From: Cupriavidus sp. D39
GTDB lineage: Bacteria; Pseudomonadota; Gammaproteobacteria; Burkholderiales; Burkholderiaceae
Reading direction: 5' to 3'
DNA: 64,000 bases
Assembly: GCF_026627925.1 (NCBI RefSeq)
Contig: NZ_JAPNLE010000007.1
Span: 620,001-684,000, forward strand
The notes below the pieces were generated by a model that worked only from the letters and a program-made list of their open reading frames with translations, was not told where the DNA came from and searched no databases. The stretch's first letter is position 1. The number at the start of each line of letters is the position of its first letter. Below are positions 45,528-54,779 of this stretch, in pieces. The position numbers and the translations under genes are program-made.

Positions 45528-46715
45528 TCAGGCCACCGGCAGCACCTGCCCGGTCAGGTATTGCGCGCCAGCGCCCGCCATGAAACGCAGCAGCGGCGCG
45601 ACGGCTTCCGGGTCGTCCCGCGAGACCGATAGCGCATTCACGCGTAGCGCCAGCGCGCCCCACTCGCACGCCAGCGTGGCCACCAGCATGCGGGCCGCCG
45701 CAAGATCGCCCGCGTGCCGCCAGTCCTGGCCGGCGTCGGCCGGAAGCACCAGTGTGAGGCTGGCCTGGTTGGCATGCTCCCGCGCGAAGCGCCGCGCAGC
45801 CTCGTGCACCGCCGCCAGGCGCTTCCCACCCGGCACGGCCAGTGGCGAAACGTCCAGCACTGCCGCATAGCCGTCTCCATGCTGGCCGACGGCAGACCAC
45901 TTCCCCGCCACATCGCCCACCACCTGCAGGCGGAGTGGCGTGTCGGACGGGGCGGGCTCGAAGGCGGCCGCCGCAAAACCCTGGCTGCCGCCAAACACCG
46001 ACGAGCCACCATCGACCGGCAGCAACAGACCGGAGGGCACGGCACCGTTCGCGCCGGCCAGGAAGCGGATCGCCTCGGCCAGTTCCTCAGGCTCCGCCAT
46101 CCGGCCGAGCGGAATCTTGGCCGTTACGCGTGCCGGATCCAATCGGCCGCTTGCAATGAGCCGGTCAACCAGTTCGGTCCGCACGAATCCCGGGCACAGC
46201 ACGCTCACCCGGAGGTCCGGTCGCTCGCGCGCCAGTGCCTGCGACAGCCCGATCAAACCCGCCTTGCTAGCGCTGTAGGCGCCGCGCCACGGGATCGCCC
46301 GCAGTCCGGCGCCCGATGCCACGTTGACAACCCGCGCGCCAACCACCAACCTCGGCGTAAGCGCGTCGACCAGCCGTGCCGGCGCGTCAAGATTGAGCGC
46401 CAGCAGCGTCTGCCAGTCGTCGCCATCCTGCTCAACGACGGGCCGGTTCGCGCGGTCCGACATGCCCGCGTTGTTCACGAGCGCGTCCAGCGGGCCGATG
46501 CGTGCCGTCAGCAAATCGATGGCCGCCGCGTCGGTGAGGTCAGCCTCCACCGCCTCGTGGCGGCCCGCCTCCGGCGCCGAAAGGCCGGCCACCGTGGTGG
46601 CCAATGCTGCGCCATCGCGGTCAACTAGTACGCAGCGCCAGCCGTCGCGTGCGAACTGCCCCGCGGCAGCTCGACCGATGCCGGCGGCTGCGCCGGTGAT
46701 GAGGACGGCCGGCAC
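45528..46715 (-). CDS. Double SDR-fold protein, second domain degenerate
   Basis: This 395-residue protein is longer than a normal SDR (about 250). Residues 1-245 are a complete classical SDR: TGAAAGIG, LVDRDG, NNAGMSD, the Ser in NVASGAG, YSASK as the Tyr-Lys pair, and the C-terminal LPVDGG. Residues ~246-395 look like the second half of another SDR, with DLAAARMLVATLACEWGALALRVNAL resembling helix alpha-F/beta-6 and YLTGQVLPVA resembling the usual end. This part lacks a TGxxxGxG loop and a YxxxK, so it is non-catalytic. It may mediate dimer contacts. The gene starts 2 bp after the next SDR stops, in the acyl-CoA dehydrogenase operon. Confidence 0.82.
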   Translation of the reverse strand: MPAVLITGAAAGIGRAAAGQFARDGWRCVLVDRDGAALATTVAGLSAPEAGRHEAVEADLTDAAAIDLLTARIGPLDALVNNAGMSDRANRPVVEQDGDDWQTLLALNLDAPARLVDALTPRLVVGARVVNVASGAGLRAIPWRGAYSASKAGLIGLSQALARERPDLRVSVLCPGFVRTELVDRLIASGRLDPARVTAKIPLGRMAEPEELAEAIRFLAGANGAVPSGLLLPVDGGSSVFGGSQGFAAAAFEPAPSDTPLRLQVVGDVAGKWSAVGQHGDGYAAVLDVSPLAVPGGKRLAAVHEAARRFAREHANQASLTLVLPADAGQDWRHAGDLAAARMLVATLACEWGALALRVNALSVSRDDPEAVAPLLRFMAGAGAQYLTGQVLPVA

Positions 46716-46717
46716 GC

Positions 46718-47476
46718 TCAGAGATTGGTGAACGTGATGCCGCCATCCACCACGAGCGCCTGCGCCGTGATGAAGCGCGCCTCGTCGCTGGCGAGAAAGG
46801 CGATGCCACTGGCCACGTCGTCCACGTTGCCCAAGCGTCCCATCGGGGTGCGGGCAACGCGGCGCGCGTCGCGCTCGACATTACGGTTGCGCAGCGTGCC
46901 CTCGGTCGGCACGGCGGACGGACACACCGCGTTGACGCGGATGCCGCGTGGCCCAAGTTCGGCCGCAGCGGCGCGCGTGATGCCGAGAATGCCCGCCTTG
47001 ATGCCCGAATAGACGACCGAGGCAGGTGCCGACACCAGCGCCGCGGTCGACGCCACATTGACGATGGCCCCGCCGCATTCCGCCTCCATCGCGTCCGCAG
47101 CAGCCTGGATCCCCCAGATCACCGCCTTAAAGCCGATGTCGAGCATGCGGTCCATCGTCTCGGGCATGATTTCCGGCACCCACTGGTAACGCACCCACGC
47201 GGCGTTGTTGACGAGGATGTCGAAACGCTTGCCCTGCGTGGCCGCCATGCTCACCGCCTGCGCGATGCCATCCCGGCTCGCCACGTTCTGCACGACCGGG
47301 AAAGCTTCACCGCCGGCCGCACGGATCTCGTCTACTGTCGCGCCGACAAGCTCTTCCTTAAGGTCGTTGACCGCCACGATTGCGCCGCGCGCCGCTAGGA
47401 GACGCGCCGTGGCGCGGCCGATGCCGGCGCCTGCGCCGGTGACGAGCGCCACGCGCCCTGCTAGATCCTGTTGCAT
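46718..47476 (-). CDS. SDR-family oxidoreductase
   Basis: This is a 252-residue classical short-chain dehydrogenase with the cofactor loop TGAGAGIG, AVNDLKEE after beta-2 (an Asp that favours NAD), NNAAWVRY in place of the usual NNAG, the catalytic Ser in NVASTAA, YSGIK as the Tyr-Lys pair and the end VVDGGITF. The start at 47476 lies five bases after GGGGAG; a GTG two codons earlier is less likely. It is likely a 3-hydroxyacyl-CoA or alicyclic alcohol dehydrogenase in the operon that also encodes acyl-CoA dehydrogenases and an enoyl-CoA hydratase. Confidence 0.87.
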   Translation of the reverse strand: MQQDLAGRVALVTGAGAGIGRATARLLAARGAIVAVNDLKEELVGATVDEIRAAGGEAFPVVQNVASRDGIAQAVSMAATQGKRFDILVNNAAWVRYQWVPEIMPETMDRMLDIGFKAVIWGIQAAADAMEAECGGAIVNVASTAALVSAPASVVYSGIKAGILGITRAAAAELGPRGIRVNAVCPSAVPTEGTLRNRNVERDARRVARTPMGRLGNVDDVASGIAFLASDEARFITAQALVVDGGITFTNL

Positions 47477-47494
47477 AAACACTCCCCGAATTCC

Positions 47495-48454
47495 TCAAAC
47501 GCCTTGGATGAATTCCTGCCCGACCGTACGCGCCAGCGCGCCCGCCCCGAACGCCGCGTCAAGCTTGCGCACCTCGCGCAGCGAATAATGCAGCGGCAGT
47601 TCCCACGTAAAGCCCATGCCGCCGTGCAGGTGGATCGCTTTTTCGATGACAAAGGCCGCGTTGCCGATGGCGCCCGCCAGCGCCGGCCGTGCGCTTCGTG
47701 CCGCGCCATACTCGTTGCGCGCCATGGCACGGCGCACGGCGGCCGCGGACGCCTCCGTCAGCAGCTTCATGCGCGCTAGCAGGTGCCGCACGGCCTGCTT
47801 GGCCGACAGCGGCCGGCCGAACTGCACGCGCGTCGCCATATAGCCGGCGGCCGTCTCCAGCGCGCCCTCGGCCGCGCCGTTCGCCAAATCGGCCATCAGC
47901 AGGCAGGCCGCATGGTCGAGTGCCGCGCGGGCCGTGGCATCGAGTCGGGCGACGACCGTCGCGCCTTCCAGGTCGAGCCACGCCTGCGGAAACTCGGGAT
48001 CGAGCGATCCGTCTTCCTTGCTGGCCAGTCCGGCCACTTCGACCAGCGCCGCGCCGTCGCCATCGTTCACGAGCACCCAGTCGCATTGCGCCACGTGCCG
48101 CGCGTGGCCGGCCACGCCCTCGCGCAGACTGCCCTGCCACGCAATGGTGGCGACCTTGTCGCCGACCGCCAGCGCGGCGGCGACTGGCGAGCCATGGAAC
48201 GCCTGCGCCAGCAGGATTGTTTCCGGCAGGGGCAGGCGCAATTGCAGCTTGCCGGCGGCATGCGCGATGGGGAGCGCGAAGTCAATGGGCAGGCCGAGCC
48301 CGCCGTCCGCCTCATGGGCGCATACACCGCACAGGCCTGCCCCGGCCAGCACCTGCGCGGCCTCGCGGAAGTCGCGTGGCCGCGCGTCATGGATGGCTGC
48401 GCTGGCGGCCTGGGCGAATTCCTCGGGCCGCAGATCGTCGTCTCGCGTCGTCAT
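47495..48454 (-). CDS. Acyl-CoA dehydrogenase, short subunit
   Basis: At 319 residues this is shorter than a standard acyl-CoA dehydrogenase. The N-terminal region is abbreviated (LAGAGLCGVCAHEADGGLGL) and the middle beta domain is reduced. The C-terminal four-helix domain is recognisable (YMATRVQFGRPLSAKQAVRH, then FVIEKAIHLHGGMGFTWELP). Its start overlaps the stop of the full-length partner by four bases. Such long/short pairs form alpha2beta2 heterotetramers with only two FAD sites in steroid side-chain and related degradation. That assembly is inferred from gene pairing and size. It would perform alpha,beta-desaturation of an acyl-CoA. Confidence 0.87.
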   Translation of the reverse strand: MTTRDDDLRPEEFAQAASAAIHDARPRDFREAAQVLAGAGLCGVCAHEADGGLGLPIDFALPIAHAAGKLQLRLPLPETILLAQAFHGSPVAAALAVGDKVATIAWQGSLREGVAGHARHVAQCDWVLVNDGDGAALVEVAGLASKEDGSLDPEFPQAWLDLEGATVVARLDATARAALDHAACLLMADLANGAAEGALETAAGYMATRVQFGRPLSAKQAVRHLLARMKLLTEASAAAVRRAMARNEYGAARSARPALAGAIGNAAFVIEKAIHLHGGMGFTWELPLHYSLREVRKLDAAFGAGALARTVGQEFIQGV

Positions 48455-49665
48455 GTCAAATCCTTGGGCAAATTAAGGATGCGCTGCGCGATGACGTCGA
48501 GCTGCACTTCCGAGGTGCCGGCGTAGATCGTCTCGGCGCGCGAAAAGAGATAGGCTGTGCTGAACGCCTTCCGGGCGCGCTGCGCCTGCGGGCTGGAGCG
48601 AGGCGTCACGTGCGACAGCAGCGACAGGGCCAGCCCGGCGAACGCTTGGTGGCACTCCGACCAGTACAGCTTGGTCAGCGACCCGCGCGCGCCGATGGCC
48701 TCGCCGGCCATCATGCGGGACACGGTCGTCTCCACCAGGCCCTTGAGGGCATCAATCTCGCAGGCCACGTCGCCGATGCGGCGCTGCGTGTAGCCGTCGT
48801 CGAGCAGTCGCGCCAATTGCCCATCCGACTTGCAGGCGCCGACCAGATGACGCAGTTCGCATTCGAAGCGCCACGGACGGTACATGCGGTTGGTCGCGCG
48901 CTCGATGGACAGCACGCGGATGGCGGCATTCCAGCCTTCGTCGGGCGCGCCCAGGCGGGCACTGTCCGGCACCACCACGTCGTCGAAAAATACTTCGGCG
49001 AAGGATTCCTTGCCATCGATGGACTTGATCGGCACCACGCGGATGCCGGGGGTGTTCATCGGCACCGCGAACATCAACAGGCCACGGTGCTTGTCAGCGA
49101 CGGTACCGGTGCGGGTGAGCAGTAGGCAGTAGTGTGCCTTGGCCGCGCCGCTGGTCCAGATCTTCTGGCCGTTGATGCGCCAGTGCCCGCCCTCCTGTAC
49201 GGCGCGCGTGCGCAGCCGGGCGAGGTCCGAGCCGGCGTCGGGCTCCGAGAAGCCCTGGCACCAGTACTCGCGCATGGCGAGGATGGCGGGCAGGAACGCC
49301 TCTTTCTGTGCCTCGGTGCCCACGGTCATGATGATCGGACCGGCGAGTTCCTTGCCAATGGAGCTGACGCTCTCTGGCATGGGCAGCGCGCCGATCTCCT
49401 TGTTGACGGCGAGGTGCTCGCGCAGGGTCAGTCCGTGGCCGCCATAGGCGATTGGCCACGTCATGCCGGCCAGTCCAGCGTGGTACATGGCCGCCTCCCA
49501 GGCGCTGGATTCTTCCAGCGTCGGGGTGCGGTAAACCAAGCTGTCGGCACGCATGTGGTCCGGCAGGTTGGCGCGCAGCCATTGGCGGGCGTGCTGGCGG
49601 TACACCTCCGGTCCTGCGGCCGGATCGGGGATCGCCGCGAGTTGATCGCGTGTTTCGATATGCAT
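48451..49665 (-). CDS. Acyl-CoA dehydrogenase, full-length subunit
   Basis: This is a 404-residue acyl-CoA dehydrogenase. The N-terminal helical domain is followed by WPIAYGGHGLTLREHL, the FAD/substrate block CQGFSEPDAGSDLA, INGQKIWTSGA, and a C-terminal domain with AETIYAGTSEVQLDVIAQR. The arrangement (WR..A..LP..., then 'Q+I+W+SGA') is typical of the FadE-type enzymes acting on branched, cyclic or steroid-derived acyl-CoAs. It overlaps the short subunit by four bases and starts 8 bp after the acyl-CoA synthetase. The two genes are likely one functional enzyme. Confidence 0.9.
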   Translation of the reverse strand: MHIETRDQLAAIPDPAAGPEVYRQHARQWLRANLPDHMRADSLVYRTPTLEESSAWEAAMYHAGLAGMTWPIAYGGHGLTLREHLAVNKEIGALPMPESVSSIGKELAGPIIMTVGTEAQKEAFLPAILAMREYWCQGFSEPDAGSDLARLRTRAVQEGGHWRINGQKIWTSGAAKAHYCLLLTRTGTVADKHRGLLMFAVPMNTPGIRVVPIKSIDGKESFAEVFFDDVVVPDSARLGAPDEGWNAAIRVLSIERATNRMYRPWRFECELRHLVGACKSDGQLARLLDDGYTQRRIGDVACEIDALKGLVETTVSRMMAGEAIGARGSLTKLYWSECHQAFAGLALSLLSHVTPRSSPQAQRARKAFSTAYLFSRAETIYAGTSEVQLDVIAQRILNLPKDLT

Positions 49666-49673
49666 GCTGATTC

Positions 49674-51817
49674 TCAGTGTGCGGGCGTGGCTGGGGCGGC
49701 GGCCGGGATCATCAGCGCGTCGAGGACCACGGCGCCCTCCCTTTCGGGACGGACGAGGATGGGGTTCATGTCGATCTCGGCAATGTCAGCTGCATGGCGG
49801 CACGCGAACTCCGACAGGCGCGCCACGCAGCGAGCGGCTGCGCGGATGTCGGCTTTGGGCTGTCCGCGCACGCCGTCCAGCAGCGGAAACATGCGCAGCG
49901 AGCGGATCATGGCGAGGGCTTCGTCCTCGCTGACCGGCGCGGCCTGCACGGCGACATCCTTGAGCACCTCGGCGTGGATGCCGCCCATGCCCACCATCAC
50001 CACCGGGCCGAACACCGGATCGCGGGAAATGCCGGCGATCATCTCAACGCCGCCCTTGACCATCGGCGCGACCAACATGCCTTCCACGCTGGCCCGCGGC
50101 GCATGGCGTGCGACGCTGGCGGCAATCGTCCCATAGGCGTCGAGCACTGCCGCCGCGCTGCGCAAGTCGAGCGCCACGCCGCCGGCTTCGGTCTTGTGCG
50201 GAATGTCCGCGGAGACGATCTTCAGCACAACGGGGTAGCCGATCGCTTCCGCCGCGCGAACCGCCTCTTCAACCGAGCGGACGACGGCTTCCTGCGGCAC
50301 GTCGATGCCGGCGGCTGCCAGCGTGCGCTTGGCTTCGTACTCATTGCGGAAGACGGCCGGGTCCAAGGTTTCCTCCGGGACCGGCGGACGCGGCGCCGAT
50401 GCCGGCTGGCCGGCAAGCTGGCCGAGCCGGACCAGTCCGGCGAGGCCGCTTGCCGCTGCATCGATGCTCGGAAACACGGGGATGCCCAGCGCGTTGATCT
50501 GCGCCACCGCATCAGCCGGCCCTTGGCTGACGATCATCAGCGCACGCTCGGGATGTGCCTCTCGTACACGCGCCAGCGCCTCCAGGTACACGCCGCGCAG
50601 GCGGAGTTGTACAGCGAGAGCGACATGAACATCACCAGCGCGTTCCCCGACGGGTCCTCCAGCAGCGCGGACAATAGCTTCTGGAGGATGTCGGGACGGC
50701 TCGACATTTGCGCCGTGGCGTCGACCGGGTTGCCGGTGCCGGCCATTGGCAGCACGTGGCGGATGCGTTCGCAGGTGGTCGCATCGAGCGCGGGCAGGCG
50801 CAGGCCTGCCTGGCTCATGGCATCGGCCATCATTACGCCAAAGCCGCCAGAGGCCGCCATCACCGTCACGGCGTCGCGCTGCGGCAGGCGGCCAGGCATC
50901 AGGATCGAGGCGGCGTGGCCGATGTCGATCAGTTCCTCCACCGAGCGCACGCGGAGCGCGCCGTGGCGGCGGAAAACCGCGTCGATGACGGCATCGGAAC
51001 CCGTCAGCGCGCCGGTGTGCGAGGCGGCGGCGGCCTGGCCCTGCTCGGTCGAGCCCACCTTCAGGACGATGACCGGCTTGCCGCGCGACCGCGCCAATTC
51101 CAGCGCCGCGACTAGGCGGTCGCCGTGCCGGCAGGTCTCCATGCAGCAGAGAATGATGCGTGTGGTGTCATCCTCCGCCAGCGCGGCAATGCCGTCGGCC
51201 ACGTCCACGTCGGCCTCGTTGCCCGTCGCCATGAACTGGCTCACACCCAGGCCGCGGCGTGCCACCGTGTTCATGGTGTGGCTGCCCACGTTGCCCGACT
51301 GCGAGACGATGCCCACGCCGCCCGGCGGGGGCATGTGTTCCTCCAGGCTGATGGAGAAGGATCCGATCATCCGGTCGGCCACGTTGACGGCGCCCAGGCA
51401 GTTGGGACCAAGGACGCGCATGCCGTGCTGGCGCGCGATGTCGACCAATTCGGCCTGCATCGCCGCGCCGTCGGCGCCGAGTTCGGCAAACCCGGACGAC
51501 AGCACGATGGCAGCCTTCACGCCGCGTGCCGCGCAATCGCGCAGGGCGGCGGGCGTGGCGGCGGCAGGCACTGCCAAGATCGCCAGTTCTGGCGCGGTGG
51601 GCGTCTCACGGACCGATGCAAACGCGGTCAGGCCTTGCAGGATGCCGCCCTTCGGGTTGACCGGGTAGACGGCGCCCGCATAGCCATGCTTGCGCAGCAT
51701 GTAGACGGGACGTCCGCCAATCTTGGTGATATCGTCTGAGGCGCCAACCACGGCGATGCTGCGCGCGTGGAAGAAGGGCCCAAGCCCGGCGCCCGGACGT
51801 TCGGTGTGCGTCGCCAT
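49674..51817 (-). CDS. NDP-forming acyl-CoA synthetase (acetate-CoA ligase family), frameshifted
   Basis: This is a fused ADP/GDP-forming acyl-CoA ligase of about 714 residues. The N-terminal CoA-binding domain includes ARSIAVVGASDDITKIGGRP and VYPVNPKGG. The succinyl-CoA-ligase-like domain includes VLGPNCLGAVN and GIVSQSGNVG, then SHTGALTGSDAV. The C-terminal ATP-grasp domain includes EYEAKRTLAAAGIDVPQEAV, YPVVLKIVSADIPHKTEAGG and AEIDMNPILV. The frame breaks at the GG at 50603-50604; one more base restores LYNS-RLRGVYLEAL. It lies between the enoyl-CoA hydratase (2 bp) and the acyl-CoA dehydrogenase (8 bp). It would activate the pathway's carboxylic acid to its CoA thioester. Confidence 0.85.
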
Positions 51818-51819
51818 GG

Positions 51820-52589
51820 TCAGCGTCCCTTGAACTGCGGCTGGCGCTTTTCGAGGAACGCCATGCGGGCTTCGCGCGCGTCCTCGGTGTGGGACAGCGC
51901 CATGGTGAATTCCTGCTCGAAGCGGTAGGCATCGCGCTGCGGCATGACTTCCACCATGTTGGTGGCGCGTTTGGCGTACATGATCGCCAGCGGGGCCTTG
52001 GAGGCGATCTCGCGGGCCAGCGCCATCGTCACGGGCAGCAACTGGTCGGCCGGCAGCACGTCTTCCAGCACGTTGCGGCGGAGCAGGTCATGGGCCGTCA
52101 GGCGCTGGCCGGTGAAGAACATGCGGCGCACGGTGGAGCGGCCGAACAGTGTGCGCAGCATGGAAGCGCCGCCCGCCAATCCGACGTTGATCTCCGGCAT
52201 GCCGAAGGTGGCTTCCTCGGAAGCGTAGAGGATGTCGCAGGCAGCGACCAGCCCCATGCCGGCGCCGAGCGCCACGCCGTTGACCGCCGCGATCACGGGC
52301 TTGGCGCATTCCTTGATGGCGTTGCCGGTTTCGCGTGTCAGGCGGTTGTGATCCAGAAAGTCGCCAGCCACGCTGCTATCGGGCCGGTCCTTCAGGTCGG
52401 CGCCGGCGCAAAACACCTTGCCGGCGCCCGTCAGCACGGCGCAGCGGATATCATCGCGCTCCGAGATCTCGTCGAAGGTCGCCACGATCTGGCGGCGCAT
52501 CTCGCGGCTCAGGGCATTGACCGGGGGCGGTTCAGCGTGACCAGAGCGACGCCGTCCGAAACCTCCATCAGGACCAGTTTCTCGCTCAT
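51820..52589 (-). CDS. Enoyl-CoA hydratase/isomerase family protein, frameshifted
   Basis: This is a crotonase-family protein of about 256 residues. From the ATG at 52589 (behind GGAGGTGAGG) it reads MSEKLVLMEVSDGVALVTLN. The frame then breaks in the G5 run at 52523-52527; one more base gives LNR-PPVNALSREMRR. The fold is clear: VLTGAGKVFCAGADLKDRP for the first oxyanion-hole strand, AAVNGVALGAGMGLVAACD for the second, and ATFGMPEINVGLAGGASM. It hydrates or isomerises the enoyl-CoA made by the dehydrogenase pair. It is the first gene of the operon, divergent from the lactonase gene at 52800. Confidence 0.87.
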
Positions 52590-52799
52590 GCCTCACCTCC
52601 CGACCGACGGAAAAATGCGCCGAGCGGCGCGGTGTGTGCGTACGTCATGGTTGTCTCCTTGCATCGAATGAACAGCCGCGCTTCGCTGCGGGCCGGCTTT
52701 TTGGATTGTAGGAGCGGGGATTCCTGTAGATTTCCGTCAGAGTTGTTGGTTGTGTTCTGCGGGAATGCGGCATATTCGGCGAAGCGGGGAGCAGATAGC

Positions 52800-53726
52800 A
52801 TGAGTACCCGTAGCCCCACCGGCCATCACGAAAGAGGATCGCAGACCATGGAGATCGCGCCCATTGGGACCATCCGGACCGACCTGGGGGAATGCCCGGT
52901 CTGGGACGCCGTCCGGCAGCGGCTATGGCTTGCGGATTGCCGCCGGGGATGGATCTATGTGATCGATACGGCGCATTTCGATGCGATGCGGTATGATCTG
53001 CCAGCGCCCTTGGGATCGTTCGCGCTGAATGGCGAAGACAAACTCGTCGTGGCCCTGAAGGAGCAGGTCGCGCTCTATACGCCGTCCACCGGCGCCCTGC
53101 GTTGCGTGGCGGACATCGGCGACCGTCATTCCAATCTGCGCCTGAACGACGGTACGCCCATGCCGGACGGCAGCTTCGTGGTGGGCACCATGCACGTCTT
53201 TCGCGAACCTGAGGAGGCGCCGCTGGGCGGGTTGTACCGGCTCGATTCCGCCGGCCGCTTCGCCCGGATCGAGCGGGGCTTCGGCATCGTCAACGGGCCG
53301 ATGCCGCATCCGTCGCGGGCGGAATTCTACGTCTGCGACAGCGCGGCACGCAGTATCTACCGCTACCGGTTTGATGCCGGAGGCAGGCTGTCGGGACGCG
53401 AGCGCTTCGTCGACACCGCGCCACTTGGCTCCGCGCCGGATGGCTGCTGCTTCGACAGTGACGGCGGCCTGTGGACGGCACTCGTGCATGCCGGCGCCCT
53501 CGCCCGCTTCGACGCCGCGGGGCAACTCACCCATCGTATCGACCTGCCGGTGGCGCACCCGGCGTCGCTCTGCTTCGGCGGGCCGGCCCTGGAAGACATC
53601 TATGTCACGACGATCCGGGACAGCGGCCGGCTGTCAGCGGACGGCCCACTGGACGGCGCCGTGCTACGTGTGCGCGGCATCGGCCTACGCGGCGCAGCGC
53701 GCCCGCACTGCCGCATTCATCTCTAG
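52800..53726 (+). CDS. SMP-30/gluconolactonase/LRE family protein
   Basis: This is a 308-residue beta-propeller lactonase. The start at 52800 has a GGGGAG box; 52848 is an alternative that begins directly at the fold. Metal ligands are the Glu in DLGECPVWD, Asn in NLRLNDGTPMPDG and GIVNGPMPHPSR, and Asp in GSAPDGCCFDSDGG. It resembles the lactonase at 8013 only at family level. Here it is next to CoA-pathway genes rather than sugar genes, so it may open a lactone formed by Baeyer-Villiger-type oxidation of a ring. The LLM monooxygenase at 54780 could supply such a lactone. That link is inference. Confidence 0.85.
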   Translation: MSTRSPTGHHERGSQTMEIAPIGTIRTDLGECPVWDAVRQRLWLADCRRGWIYVIDTAHFDAMRYDLPAPLGSFALNGEDKLVVALKEQVALYTPSTGALRCVADIGDRHSNLRLNDGTPMPDGSFVVGTMHVFREPEEAPLGGLYRLDSAGRFARIERGFGIVNGPMPHPSRAEFYVCDSAARSIYRYRFDAGGRLSGRERFVDTAPLGSAPDGCCFDSDGGLWTALVHAGALARFDAAGQLTHRIDLPVAHPASLCFGGPALEDIYVTTIRDSGRLSADGPLDGAVLRVRGIGLRGAARPHCRIHL

Positions 53727-54670
53727 CCCGCCGCCGGCACCGCCGATTTGCCGTAGGCACTGAAGCGCAGTTCCTCACCTGAGACGTGCGAGGCCACGAA
53801 GTCGAGGAACAGCCGAATCTTGGCCGGGATCATCGCCGTGTCCAGGATGGTGGCGTACATCCCTTCCTCGAATGTGGTGTTGGTCACGCGGAATTCCGGC
53901 AGCAGCCGCACGGGCGTGCCGCGCGAGATATCGTTGTGGACCGTGTAGTCGTCCAGCAGCGCAATGCCCTCGCCGAGCCGCGCCCACTCCAGCAGCGCGA
54001 CGCCGCTGTTGGTCACGTGCCGGGGCTTGAACCCCACTTCCTCCACGCTCTCCCCGCGCTTGAACAGCCAACTATGCCGGTTGCCGGGCAGCAGGTACGC
54101 CATGCAGTCGTGCTGCAGGATGTCCTCCGGCCGCGTCGGCGCGGGCCGGTTCTCAAGGTAGGCGGGCGATGCCACCAGGTAGCGCTCGTTCCGGAAGAGG
54201 ATGCGCCGCTTCAGCCCGGCCTCCACCGGCGGCGAAATCCGGAAATCGATGTCGAAGTTACTGCGGCGTAGGTCAATCTTTGTCTCGGACAGCACGAGTT
54301 CAACATGGATGTCCGGATACTGCTTGCGGAAAGCCGCGACCAGCGGCGGTAGCACGCCCAGCCCGAACATCATGCGCGAATGCACCCGCAGCGTGCCCTT
54401 CGGTGCAGCGCGGATCTCCGTGATGTTGCGATGCGCCTGGCCGATGTTCCACAGGATCCCTTCCAGCTCCCGCGCATACTCCTGCCCCGCTTCGGTCAGC
54501 ACGACCTGGCGCGTGGAGCGCATCAGCAGCTTGACGTTCAGCTCGGTCTCGAAATCCGTGATCATGCGTGACACGGACGTGGCGGACACCCCGAAGTGCC
54601 GCGCCGTCTCCGAGAAACTCTCCGTCTTGGAAATCGACAAGAAGAGCTCCATGGCGCGAAGCCGGTCCAT
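53723..54670 (-). CDS. LysR-family transcriptional regulator
   Basis: This is a 315-residue LysR protein of the CrgA/AaeR-like branch: MDRLRAMELFLSISKTESFS, ETARHFGVSATSVSRMITDF as the winged helix, then VRRSTRQVVLTEAGQEY-type linker (LLMRSTRQVVLTEAG). The effector domain follows (PKGTLRVHSRMMFGLGVLPP). Starts at 54673 and 54670 are both possible behind a GGAGG box. It is divergent from the LLM monooxygenase operon, which it probably controls. It converges with the lactonase, overlapping by four bases. Confidence 0.9.
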   Translation of the reverse strand: MDRLRAMELFLSISKTESFSETARHFGVSATSVSRMITDFETELNVKLLMRSTRQVVLTEAGQEYARELEGILWNIGQAHRNITEIRAAPKGTLRVHSRMMFGLGVLPPLVAAFRKQYPDIHVELVLSETKIDLRRSNFDIDFRISPPVEAGLKRRILFRNERYLVASPAYLENRPAPTRPEDILQHDCMAYLLPGNRHSWLFKRGESVEEVGFKPRHVTNSGVALLEWARLGEGIALLDDYTVHNDISRGTPVRLLPEFRVTNTTFEEGMYATILDTAMIPAKIRLFLDFVASHVSGEELRFSAYGKSAVPAAG

Positions 54671-54779
54671 CATTCCTCCATTTTTTGCAGTACAGATCGC
54701 CGTGATTCCCGTATTCCGGCCAATGCCACCCGACACCTAAAATTCTCCGAAACTTCACCGGGATTTTTGGGAGACAACA

